5,297 nucleotides of DNA from Gemmatimonadota bacterium (GCA_028875335.1 JAPPEF010000057.1:1-5297), one strand, 5' to 3'; positions 1 to 5,297 are shown, counted from the first letter of the stretch. The notes: generated by a model not told the origin, from the sequence alone. A program made the numbers and translations.

Positions 1-722
1 TGGAGAAAAGCTACGCGGAAATCCTGCGGCTATTGGAGCGATTGGATATTGCGCCGGAGTGCTTGGCGTTCCGGGGAGCGACGGACATACTGCGGGACGA
101 CACACCGCAGGAAAGCGCGGCGGTCGATGACCTAATCGCCAAAGCCAACGCCGCCGCTGACCCGCTCTACGTGGTAGCTATCGGCGCACTCACCAACATA
201 GCTTCAGCTATCCTAAAAGATCCTGCTATCATCGAGCGAATCGTCGTAGTCTGGCTCGGCGGCCACGCGCTCTACTGGCCGACCGCTGACGAATTCAACC
301 TCCAAGGCGATCTCGTAGCGGCGCAGGTAGTCTTCGACTGCGGCGTGCCCTTCGTCCAGATCCCATGCCACCCCGTGGCCTCACACCTGCAGACGACGTT
401 GACAGAGCTGGAGCACTTCGTCAAGGGACGGGGGGCGATTGGCGACTATCTGGTCGAAATATTCACCGCCTATGCCCAAAATCACTTCGCCGCTTCCAAG
501 GTAATTTGGGACATGTCAGCGGTCGCTTGGCTGCTCGACGCATCGTGGGTGCCGACCGACGTGGTACATAGTCCGGTATTAACCGATCAAAAGACTTGGA
601 GCCACGACCCGTCGCGGCACTTTATGCGCGTGGCACGGACGGTGCGGCGCGATGCGATTTTCGGGGACTTGTTCAAGAAACTGGAGCAACTTCTCTCGCC
701 TGCCGACAGGCGTATTGAATAA
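1..722 (+). CDS. Nucleoside hydrolase (IUNH family), 5'-truncated by window edge
   Basis: This family hydrolyses the N-glycosidic bond of ribonucleosides to give a free base and ribose, normally as a cytosolic Ca2+-dependent salvage enzyme. The frame is open from base 3 with no stop, and family members are about 310 residues. The 239 visible codons are therefore the C-terminal part, and the N-terminal Ca-binding DTDxxxDD motif lies outside the window; the TTG at 33 is not the true start. Visible family marks are the AIGALTNIA segment (about 174-200), the EFN substrate-binding motif (291-299), a DxxAAxxVF-like stretch just after it, and the C-terminal RDAIFGDLF motif (about 645-671). The late catalytic or Ca-binding site reads Trp-Asp (507-512), not the His-Asp of the classic CU-nucleoside hydrolases. 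It resembles the Trp-Asp of trypanosomal IAG-type enzymes, so substrate preference is open. The last 50 bases overlap the 3' end of the PIN toxin gene on the other strand. Confidence 0.88.
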   Translation, partial: EKSYAEILRLLERLDIAPECLAFRGATDILRDDTPQESAAVDDLIAKANAAADPLYVVAIGALTNIASAILKDPAIIERIVVVWLGGHALYWPTADEFNLQGDLVAAQVVFDCGVPFVQIPCHPVASHLQTTLTELEHFVKGRGAIGDYLVEIFTAYAQNHFAASKVIWDMSAVAWLLDASWVPTDVVHSPVLTDQKTWSHDPSRHFMRVARTVRRDAIFGDLFKKLEQLLSPADRRIE

Positions 723-1173
723 CCGCATCGCTCAGGAAATACCTCTGCTCCCGCATCTTATGCAAGAGCGGTCCCACAGTCTCGACCATTCCTTCTTTCT
801 TGGCGCGTACTAGGATTCCTGCTGTGCCAGTGATGGATAGTCCTAATGCCTCGGCTGCACGTCGCGCCTGATGGTCATCGAGCAGGAGCAAAGAATCGGC
901 ATGTAGTCGGGCGAGAGTGATCGCTTCCGCTTCGCCACGGCCTAGGACGATGGAAAGCGACTCGGGCAGTTGTGGAGACTCTATATATTCCAACCACGGT
1001 ATATCGTCTAAAAAGCAATGGCCGGGAGATAAATGCTCACCGGCCCTAATTTCTGCTATAACGGCAAAGGGTGCAGCTATTCGACTGTAGAGTTGAGGTA
1101 ATAGGTGGAGATGAGATATATCGGCGAGGGCGATCAACGGGCCACTGTCCGCGACCAAGAGCCGTTCACGCAT
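673..1173 (-). CDS. PIN-domain toxin, DUF3368 type (VapC-like ribonuclease)
   Basis: A 166-residue PIN-fold protein matching the DUF3368 pattern over its whole length. PIN toxins are Mg2+-dependent endoribonucleases that block growth by cutting RNA, often tRNA or rRNA; the target here is unknown. Acidic residues expected at the metal site are visible: D9 in VADSGPLIAL, E41 in VIAEI, E81 in GRGEAEAI, and D99/D100 in LLLLDD. After these comes the family's ARRAAEALGL segment and GTAGILVRAKKEG (about 116-128), then a C-terminal helix with LSDAVI. No acidic site residue is missing, so it is probably active. The ATG overlaps the antitoxin stop (ATGCGTGA, 1166-1173), and I see no Shine-Dalgarno before it, so translation is probably coupled to the antitoxin. 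The 3' end runs 50 bases into the convergent nucleoside hydrolase gene. The family is secure; toxicity is inferred from family and context. Confidence 0.88.
   Translation of the reverse strand: MRERLLVADSGPLIALADISHLHLLPQLYSRIAAPFAVIAEIRAGEHLSPGHCFLDDIPWLEYIESPQLPESLSIVLGRGEAEAITLARLHADSLLLLDDHQARRAAEALGLSITGTAGILVRAKKEGMVETVGPLLHKMREQRYFLSDAVIQYACRQAREVAPVS
697..712. terminator. GC-rich hairpin in the convergent gene overlap (weak terminator candidate)
   Basis: CGCCTG (697-702) and CAGGCG (707-712) form a perfect 6-base-pair stem with a 4-base loop. It lies within the last codons of both the nucleoside hydrolase (plus) and the PIN toxin (minus). Being symmetric it would form in both transcripts. 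Neither strand has a clear run of T residues after it, so a classic intrinsic terminator is doubtful; it may instead protect 3' ends or be chance. Confidence 0.3.
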
Positions 1174-1660
1174 TCTTGAATTCGGCTTCTAGTTGATCTT
1201 GGTCCAGATCGACTACTGCAACGTTCAATTGGCTCGCTTTCAGCAGAAATTCAGGCTTTTCCATCCCGCTCATTTCAGCCGCCTTGCCAGCAGATATGCG
1301 GCGAAGTTCAAAGAGCTTCAAGGCGAGTAGGAACCGGGCTTCGCGCTCAAACTCCTCTGGCTCTGACCCCATCAAGAGCAACAGCCCTTTGCGCACGGCC
1401 TTGACTGCGGCCTCGATAGCAGCGGCAGACAGTTGGTCCGTACCCGCCTTTATGGACGTTTGCTGCACGGCGTTGACAGCAGCTAGGGCGCGGGCACTGC
1501 GCAGGGTGTCGAGCGATTCTTCCAGCAATTCTTCCGATGTCGCCGCAAGCAAGGCGATTGGCTTGCCATTGGAAGTGATTACCATCTCTTGCTCCTGCGC
1601 GAGCTCCTTCCAGATAGCAGCCGATTTCCCGCGCAATTCGCGGACTGAAACAAAGCGCAT
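1166..1660 (-). CDS. Composite antitoxin: Phd/YefM-like N-terminus fused to UPF0175 C-terminus
   Basis: A 164-residue protein, about twice the usual antitoxin length, first gene of the TA operon. Residues 1-50 look like the DNA-binding Phd/YefM fold (VSVRELRGKSAAIWKEL, then EMVITSNGKPIALLAA). Residues 51-91 resemble the usual C-terminal neutralising tail of Phd antitoxins that pair with PIN toxins (alanine/arginine-rich helix, then AGTDQLSAAAIEAAVKAVRKG). Residues about 100-164 match UPF0175: EEFEREARFLLALKLFELRRISAGKAA, a helix-turn-helix-like AAEMSGMEKPEFL, and a C-terminal VVDLDQDQLEAEF. UPF0175 proteins are the usual partners of DUF3368 toxins, which is what lies downstream. The expected role is to bind and silence the toxin and repress the operon promoter. 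The start is the ATG at 1660, with AAGGAG six bases upstream. I cannot tell whether both modules bind the toxin or the Phd part serves only in DNA binding. The domain boundaries are my reading of sequence patterns. Confidence 0.82.
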   Translation of the reverse strand: MRFVSVRELRGKSAAIWKELAQEQEMVITSNGKPIALLAATSEELLEESLDTLRSARALAAVNAVQQTSIKAGTDQLSAAAIEAAVKAVRKGLLLLMGSEPEEFEREARFLLALKLFELRRISAGKAAEMSGMEKPEFLLKASQLNVAVVDLDQDQLEAEFKNA

Positions 1661-1666
1661 AGAAAA

Positions 1667-1673
1667 CTCCTTG
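1667..1673 (-). promoter_or_regulatory. Ribosome binding site of the antitoxin
   Basis: Read on the minus strand the bases are CAAGGAG, ending six bases before the antitoxin ATG at 1660. This is a near-consensus Shine-Dalgarno and settles the start. The downstream toxin has no such site, as expected if antitoxin is made in excess. Confidence 0.75.
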
Positions 1674-1674
1674 T

Positions 1675-1690
1675 GTACATGATAGTGTAC
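1675..1690. promoter_or_regulatory. Inverted repeat, likely TA autoregulatory operator
   Basis: GTACA (1675-1679) and TGTAC (1686-1690) form a perfect 5-base inverted repeat with a 6-base centre. The same stretch also contains GTGTAC twice as a direct repeat (1673-1678 and 1685-1690), spaced 12 bases apart, slightly more than one helical turn. Phd/YefM and VapB-type antitoxins normally bind short palindromes over their own promoter, and this one covers the proposed -10 and start site. Its role as operator is inferred from position and symmetry. Confidence 0.5.
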
Positions 1691-1712
1691 GCGTCTATAA
1701 ACGTCCTGTCAA
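1684..1712 (-). promoter_or_regulatory. Sigma70-type promoter of the toxin-antitoxin operon
   Basis: On the minus strand there is a perfect -35 TTGACA (1712 to 1707), a 17-base spacer, and TACACT as a -10 (1689 to 1684; four of six bases match TATAAT). Transcription would begin near 1677, giving a leader of only about 17 bases that holds the ribosome binding site. The -10 lies inside the inverted repeat at 1675-1690, so repressor binding there would block RNA polymerase. Confidence 0.6.
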
Positions 1713-1750
1713 TCATTGCGTCGGAGCTAGTCGATTAGTAGCATAAATCC

Positions 1751-4234
1751 ATGGCCACCGTCGTCCTCACCGAAAAGCCCAGCGTGGCGCGCGACATTGC
1801 CCGAGTCCTAGGGGCCAATAAACGCGGCCAAGGCTACGCCGAAGGCAACGGCTACATCGTCACTTGGGCACTAGGGCACCTCGTGCAATTCGCCGAGCCA
1901 GACGATTACGGCCCGCCTTGGAACAGCCGCTGGTCCTTTGCCCAGCTACCGATGATCCCCGAGCAGTGGAAGCTCAAGACGACGCGCTCGACCTCCGACC
2001 AATACCAAATCGTCAAAAAATTGCTCAACAGCCCCCAGACGGAGCGCGTCATCTGCGCCACGGACGCCGGGCGTGAGGGCGAACACATCTTTCGCCTGAT
2101 CTACGAGCACGCCCGCTGCAAAAAGCCGTTTAGCAGGCTGTGGGTTTCGAGCCTGACCGACGAGGCAATTCGCGGTGGTTTCCACGCCCTGCAGGAGGGA
2201 GCGGCCTTCGATCACCTTGCTGCGGCTGCGCGGGCGCGCGGCCAAGCCGACTGGCTGATGGGCATGAACCTGACCCGCGCCTATACCGTCCACAACAAAG
2301 CGCTCTGCACCATCGGCCGCGTGCAGACACCAACCCTGTCCATGGTGGTCAAGCGCGATGCGGCGATTGCCAGCTTTGTAAAGGCGTACTTTTACGAGCT
2401 AGTGGCGCAGCTAAAAGAGGGCTTTGCCGCTAAGTACTGCAAGGACGGCCAGACGCGCATCGACAAGAAGGAGGAGGCCGAGCGCCTGCATCGCCAGCTC
2501 AGCCCCAACAAGATCGGCACCGTCCGCAAAATTGAGAAGAAAGTCAAAAGAAACCGGCCTCCCCCTCTCTACGACCTCAACAATCTCCAGCGAGACGCCA
2601 ACCGCTGCTTTGGCTTCACTGCGGCGCAAACCCTTGAACGCGCCCAAGCCCTATACGAAACCCACAAACTCATCACGTACCCGCGCACCGAGAGCCGCCA
2701 CATCTCCGAAGACATGGTGCCCAAGTTACCCGGCATATTGGAAAAGTTAGCGCACCCGCAAGCATCAGTTGCGCTGGAGCGTCTGCGCGGCGGACACCGG
2801 CTCAGCAGAGCGTATGTCGATCGCACCAAACTAACCGATCACCACGCCATCATCCCCACCGGACAACAGCCCGCCCCCAATCTCGCACCGGACCTACAGA
2901 AGGTGTACGACTTGGCAGTAGCGCGCTTTGTCGGCATCTTCCTGCCCGACCAACAGGTCGAAGAGACGACCGTCTTGCTCGACATCGGCGGTGCCGACTT
3001 TGTCGCCAAAGGGTCTGTCGTCTTAGAGGCCGGCTGGACGGTCGTCGCCATACGGCCTCCAAACACTGCAAAGAGTAAAGAGAAGGAAGAAGACGACCAG
3101 CGGGCGCTCCCGCCGCTGCAACAAGGTCAGCAAGTTCACGTAACGAGCATGTATGTGGTCGAAAAGGAAACCCAGCCGCCGCGACCCTACACAGACGCCA
3201 CGCTTCTAGCGGCGATGAAGAACGCCGGCCGCGAAATCGAGGACGACGAATTAGCCGCGGCTATGAAGGAATCGGGGCTGGGCACACCAGCCACGCGAGC
3301 CGAGACCATTGAAAAGCTGATTCGCACCGGCTATGTAGTCCGCGACCGCAAGTCAATCACCTCGACGGAGAAGGGCAAAGCACTCGTAGGCTTGGTAGCC
3401 GAATCGCTGCGCAGCCCAGAGCTGACGGGCGAGTGGGAGCAGCAACTCAAGGAAATCGAGGAAGGGCAGCGGCCGGTGGCGGGGTTCTACGAAGGAATCG
3501 CCGACTTGGTGAAGTCGCTGGTACCCAAGGTCCAGCAAGGGCCAGCGCTCTCCCCCGAGCAAGCGGCGCAGGCACAAGGCAAGAAGAGGGGCGGCAGTAA
3601 GAGTCGCGGCAAGGTGTTAGGATCTTGTCCCAAATGCAAAGAGGGCCAAGTAGTAGAAAACGCCAAAGCGTACGGATGCAGTCGCTACCGAGAGGGATGC
3701 AGCTTTACTATCTGGAAGACGGTGGCGCGCAAGAAGCTGACCGAAAAACAGGCGCAGTTGTTGATGGCCAATGGCCGCACCGAAAAGATGCAGGGCTTTA
3801 TCTCCAAGGCCGGCAAGAAGTTCGCAGCGCGGCTCAAATTCGACGATGAATACAAGGTCGTCTTCGAGTTTGATGAGAGGCCACGGAATGGCTCCGCTAG
3901 GTCGGAAGGACACCCCTCACCCCAAGAGAAGCCGCCAGCGGAAGTCTCCCAATCCACCTCCGCCCTCACCTGTCCCAAGTGCCGACAGGGCCAAATCATT
4001 GAAGGCCAGCGCGGCTTTGGCTGCAATCGCTATCGCGAGGGGTGCGACTTCGTGGTGTGGAAGGAAATAGCGGGCAAGAAGCTGACCGAAAAGCAAATCC
4101 ACACCTTGATCGCCAAAGGCAAAACCGGCGTAATTAAGGGTTTCAAAAGCAAAAAAGGCAGCAAATTCGACGCGCGATTGAAGTTAGGGCCGGAGTGCAA
4201 GGCCGCGTTTGATTTTCCTGCTGATGCACGCTGA
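1751..4234 (+). CDS. topB: DNA topoisomerase III (type IA), with two C-terminal zinc-finger-like repeats
   Basis: A complete 827-residue type IA topoisomerase, which cuts one DNA strand through a tyrosine, passes another strand and reseals; TopB enzymes mainly decatenate replication and recombination intermediates. The N-terminal TOPRIM domain (about 1-140) has the metal-site glutamate E8 in LTEKPS and DAGREGE at 105-111, the form seen in Bacillus-type TopB rather than DPDREG. The core (about 150-590) contains GRVQTPTL (189-196), the active-site tyrosine Y310 in TYPRTESR, a charged lysine/glutamate-rich insert (about 437-455), and GLGTPATR (509-516). A basic, glutamine-rich linker (about 595-624) leads to two repeats with cysteines at 626, 629, 643, 650 and 741, 744, 758, 765. 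The start ATG fits the family N-terminus exactly, though no Shine-Dalgarno is visible. The stop lies one base before tag, suggesting an operon. Bacillus TopB is about 727 residues; the extra length here is mostly the C-terminal repeats. Confidence 0.96.
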   Translation: MATVVLTEKPSVARDIARVLGANKRGQGYAEGNGYIVTWALGHLVQFAEPDDYGPPWNSRWSFAQLPMIPEQWKLKTTRSTSDQYQIVKKLLNSPQTERVICATDAGREGEHIFRLIYEHARCKKPFSRLWVSSLTDEAIRGGFHALQEGAAFDHLAAAARARGQADWLMGMNLTRAYTVHNKALCTIGRVQTPTLSMVVKRDAAIASFVKAYFYELVAQLKEGFAAKYCKDGQTRIDKKEEAERLHRQLSPNKIGTVRKIEKKVKRNRPPPLYDLNNLQRDANRCFGFTAAQTLERAQALYETHKLITYPRTESRHISEDMVPKLPGILEKLAHPQASVALERLRGGHRLSRAYVDRTKLTDHHAIIPTGQQPAPNLAPDLQKVYDLAVARFVGIFLPDQQVEETTVLLDIGGADFVAKGSVVLEAGWTVVAIRPPNTAKSKEKEEDDQRALPPLQQGQQVHVTSMYVVEKETQPPRPYTDATLLAAMKNAGREIEDDELAAAMKESGLGTPATRAETIEKLIRTGYVVRDRKSITSTEKGKALVGLVAESLRSPELTGEWEQQLKEIEEGQRPVAGFYEGIADLVKSLVPKVQQGPALSPEQAAQAQGKKRGGSKSRGKVLGSCPKCKEGQVVENAKAYGCSRYREGCSFTIWKTVARKKLTEKQAQLLMANGRTEKMQGFISKAGKKFAARLKFDDEYKVVFEFDERPRNGSARSEGHPSPQEKPPAEVSQSTSALTCPKCRQGQIIEGQRGFGCNRYREGCDFVVWKEIAGKKLTEKQIHTLIAKGKTGVIKGFKSKKGSKFDARLKLGPECKAAFDFPADAR
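3626..3871 (+). repeat. topB C-terminal repeat 1 (four-cysteine domain plus basic tail)
   Basis: Residues 626-707 of TopB. It begins CPKCKEGQVVE, has YGCSRYREGC with the second cysteine pair, then KKLTEKQAQLL, GFISKAGKKF and a VVFEF end. The Cys-x2-Cys ... Cys-x6-Cys spacing suggests a small zinc ribbon that binds single-stranded DNA, as in other topoisomerase IA C-terminal repeats. It is separated from repeat 2 by a proline/serine-rich linker of about 33 residues. Confidence 0.85.
3971..4216 (+). repeat. topB C-terminal repeat 2 (four-cysteine domain plus basic tail)
   Basis: Residues 741-822 of TopB, a diverged copy of repeat 1 with identical spacing: CPKCRQGQIIE, FGCNRYREGC, KKLTEKQIHTL, GFKSKKGSKF and an AAFDF end. 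Every cysteine is offset by 115 residues (345 bases) from its partner. Bases 3731-3747 and 4076-4092 are identical (AAGAAGCTGACCGAAAA). The protein copies are clearly homologous, while the DNA has diverged elsewhere, so the duplication is not recent. Confidence 0.85.
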
Positions 4235-4235
4235 T

Positions 4236-4814
4236 ATGCCCCTCCAACGCTGCCCGTGGCTCGACCTCGATAAACCCGATTACGTCGCCTACCACGACCG
4301 CGAGTGGGGAGTCCCAGTCCACGACGACCGCAAGCACTTCGAGTTTCTCACCCTCGAATCCGCCCAAGCCGGCCTCAGTTGGTACACCGTCCTCCGCAAA
4401 CGCGCCAACTACCGCCAAGCCTTCGCCGAATTCGACCCTGCCAAAGTCGCCCGCTTCAACGCAACCAAAATCGAACAAATGCTCCAAGATCCTGGGCTAA
4501 TTCGCAATCGCCGCAAGATCAGCGCAGCCGTGGAAAACGCCCGGCACTTCCTCGCCGTGCAGGACGAATTCGGCAGCTTCAGCACCTATATCTGGCGCTT
4601 TGTCGATGGCGAGCCTATCGTCAACGAATTCCGCACCCTCGCCGACTTACCAGCCACCAGCCGCGAATCCGACGCCTTGAGCAAAGACCTCAAAAGCCGC
4701 GGCTTCAAATTCATCGGCTCGATCGTCATCTACGCCCACATGCAGGCCACCGGCATGGTCAACGACCACGTCCTCGACTGCTTCCGCCGCAGTCAGATTC
4801 TCAACGCGGGATAG
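4236..4814 (+). CDS. tag: DNA-3-methyladenine glycosylase I (Tag)
   Basis: A 192-residue base-excision repair enzyme that removes 3-methyladenine from alkylated DNA; E. coli Tag has 187. It matches the family throughout: YVAYHDREWGVP (16-27), LESAQAGLSWYTVLRKR (40-56), a FDPAKVA segment, DPGLIRNRRKI, SDALSKDLKSRGFKFIGS and NDHVLDC. The zinc-binding set of E. coli Tag (C4, H17, H175, C179) appears to be kept as C6, H20, H178 and C182. The pocket residues corresponding to E38 and W46 are E41 and W49, so the enzyme is probably active. I chose the ATG at 4236 because its MPLQRCPWL fits the family N-terminus. An in-frame ATG at 4224 and a TTG at 4209 would add 4 or 9 residues and overlap topB. No Shine-Dalgarno is visible, and the start is one base after the topB stop (TGATATG), so translation is probably by coupling or re-initiation after topB. 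Confidence 0.95.
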   Translation: MPLQRCPWLDLDKPDYVAYHDREWGVPVHDDRKHFEFLTLESAQAGLSWYTVLRKRANYRQAFAEFDPAKVARFNATKIEQMLQDPGLIRNRRKISAAVENARHFLAVQDEFGSFSTYIWRFVDGEPIVNEFRTLADLPATSRESDALSKDLKSRGFKFIGSIVIYAHMQATGMVNDHVLDCFRRSQILNAG

Positions 4815-4903
4815 ACACCCACACCCCATAAGGAAATTGTCAAACTAGCGCGGCTTGCGTACTGTTTCCAACCCAACCTATCCACCCCACCAAGGAGCCT
4901 CCC
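4815..4903. other. Intergenic region between tag and the UxuA-like gene
   Basis: These 89 bases have no clear terminator hairpin after tag. A weak promoter candidate is TTGTCA (4837-4842), a 17-base spacer and TACTGT (4860-4865); the -35 matches five of six bases, the -10 only three. Start sites near 4872 would leave a leader of about 30 bases. Readthrough from topB-tag is equally possible. Confidence 0.3.
4892..4897 (+). promoter_or_regulatory. Ribosome binding site of the UxuA-like gene
   Basis: AAGGAG ends six bases before the ATG at 4904, a consensus Shine-Dalgarno at good spacing. It fixes the start of the truncated downstream gene and contrasts with topB and tag, which lack one. Confidence 0.8.
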
Positions 4904-5297
4904 ATGCACGTCGGCACCCAACAGTTCAATACATCGGACGAGGACCTCGAATATCTAGCCCGCCACGGGGTCTTCAACAAAAACGAAAACTTCATCACGT
5001 TCCACCGCGAATACGGTTGGGACGTCGAAGAGTTGGTCGCCAAAAAGGAAAAGTGCGCTCGCTTCGGCATCAACATGGAGATGGTCGCCCTGCCCATCTC
5101 CCAGTTCAACGTCAACGGCGAGTCCGTCCCCAACTTTATGATGGGCAACTACGAAGAGGGCGACAAAGAGATTGATCTAGTCATCAACATGGTGCGGCAG
5201 GCAGCCGAAGCCGGCATCCCAGCCATCAAATACTACCTCTGCGCCCTCGAAAACCAGCGCACCGAAAGCACGCCCCCCGGCCGCGGCGGCTCCATCT
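4904..5297 (+). CDS. Mannonate dehydratase (UxuA)-like TIM-barrel protein, 3'-truncated by window edge
   Basis: The frame is open from the ATG to the window end, giving 131 N-terminal residues. UxuA removes water from D-mannonate to give 2-keto-3-deoxygluconate in hexuronate breakdown, using a metal ion in a TIM barrel. The resemblance is in the order of segments: GWDVEELVAKKEKCARFGI (40-58) corresponds to the WSVEEILKRK helix of E. coli UxuA, followed by a MEMVALPIS strand. Then MMGNYEEGDKEIDLVINMVRQ (84-104) corresponds to the THTGNYEQWIANYQQTLRN region, and AAEAGIPAIKYYL to the CGIRTVCYNF strand. The tail has ENQRTESTPPGRGGS (116-130). The metal ligands lie mostly beyond the window, so activity cannot be checked. 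It could be another sugar-acid dehydratase or a xylose-isomerase-like barrel of the same superfamily; the specific substrate is inference. It may belong with catabolic genes to the right. Confidence 0.68.
   Translation, partial: MHVGTQQFNTSDEDLEYLARHGVFNKNENFITFHREYGWDVEELVAKKEKCARFGINMEMVALPISQFNVNGESVPNFMMGNYEEGDKEIDLVINMVRQAAEAGIPAIKYYLCALENQRTESTPPGRGGSI

Larger units (their letters stand above)
1661..1750. other. Divergent intergenic region between antitoxin and topB
   Basis: These 90 bases hold the leftward TA promoter and operator and must also serve topB unless it is read from farther upstream. For topB I see only a weak rightward candidate: TTGCGT (1716-1721), a 17-base spacer and TAGCAT (1739-1744). 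This would start transcription almost on the topB ATG. An imperfect palindrome, CTAGTCGATTAG (1727-1738, one mismatched pair), sits in that spacer. No Shine-Dalgarno precedes topB at a useful distance. Confidence 0.4.

Noticed and set aside
33..35. TTG as the start of the nucleoside hydrolase
   Set aside because: The frame stays open to the window edge with family-like residues before it, and the conserved N-terminal domain is missing; the gene is cut by the edge.
961..1140. A stretch of about 48% GC inside the toxin gene, a possible sign of horizontal transfer
   Set aside because: Neighbouring lines in the same operon (901-960 at 60%, 1381-1440 at 65%) match the rest of the window, so the dip is too local to argue for transfer.
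1284..1682. A 132-codon plus-strand reading frame opposite the antitoxin
   Set aside because: It lies wholly antisense to a gene with clear family motifs, is serine/arginine/alanine-rich low complexity, and has no recognisable domain; it is a shadow frame.
2063..2083. An apparent loss of the second Asp of the TOPRIM DxD motif in TopB (DAGREGE)
   Set aside because: Bacillus-type TopB enzymes carry the same DAGREGE form, so this is a subfamily feature and not a defect.
4143..4487. A minus-strand frame across the topB-tag junction
   Set aside because: Antisense to two conserved genes, with a repetitive hydrophobic/acidic product typical of the complement of GC-rich coding DNA.
4304..4831. A 175-codon plus-strand frame overlapping tag
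   Set aside because: An arginine/proline/glutamine-rich product with no family resemblance, in an alternate frame of a secure tag gene; an artefact of GC-rich codon use.
4855..5175. A 106-codon plus-strand frame at the right end
   Set aside because: It overlaps the UxuA-like gene in another frame, and its product is arginine-rich and family-less, while the 4904 frame has a good Shine-Dalgarno and recognisable barrel segments.

Overview
This is a 5.3 kb bacterial chromosomal fragment, GC-rich in most of its genes (sampled lines run about 60-65% GC), with tightly packed genes and short intergenic gaps. Nothing in it fixes the taxon. A nucleoside hydrolase, a mannonate-dehydratase-like enzyme and a PIN toxin-antitoxin module close together would suit a heterotrophic environmental bacterium with many sugar and nucleoside catabolic genes. 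That is an impression only.

Layout. (1) 1-722, plus strand: the C-terminal three quarters of an inosine/uridine-preferring-type nucleoside hydrolase, cut by the left edge. (2) 673-1660, minus strand: a type II toxin-antitoxin operon. The first gene (1166-1660) encodes an antitoxin that looks like two antitoxin families joined end to end, Phd/YefM then UPF0175. The second (673-1173) encodes a DUF3368-type PIN-domain toxin. The two overlap by 8 bases, and the toxin 3' end overlaps the nucleoside hydrolase 3' end by 50 bases on opposite strands. (3) 1661-1750: a 90-base divergent regulatory gap with a good sigma70-type promoter for the TA operon, whose -10 box lies inside an inverted repeat that is a likely autoregulatory operator. 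(4) 1751-4234, plus strand: a complete type IA topoisomerase III (topB) of the Bacillus TopB type, extended by two tandem four-cysteine C-terminal repeats. (5) 4236-4814, plus strand: DNA-3-methyladenine glycosylase I (tag), starting one base after the topB stop, so the two probably form a DNA-maintenance operon. (6) 4904-5297, plus strand: the N-terminal 131 residues of a mannonate dehydratase (UxuA)-like TIM-barrel protein, cut by the right edge and preceded by a good ribosome binding site.

How the parts relate. The two edge genes are catabolic (nucleoside salvage; probably sugar-acid dehydration). The centre is a stress or stability module (TA) back to back with topB-tag. The least ordinary element is the composite antitoxin paired with a single PIN toxin. 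The rest is conventional in family, with some notable details of architecture and spacing. I saw no tRNA, rRNA, CRISPR array, insertion sequence or phage signature.
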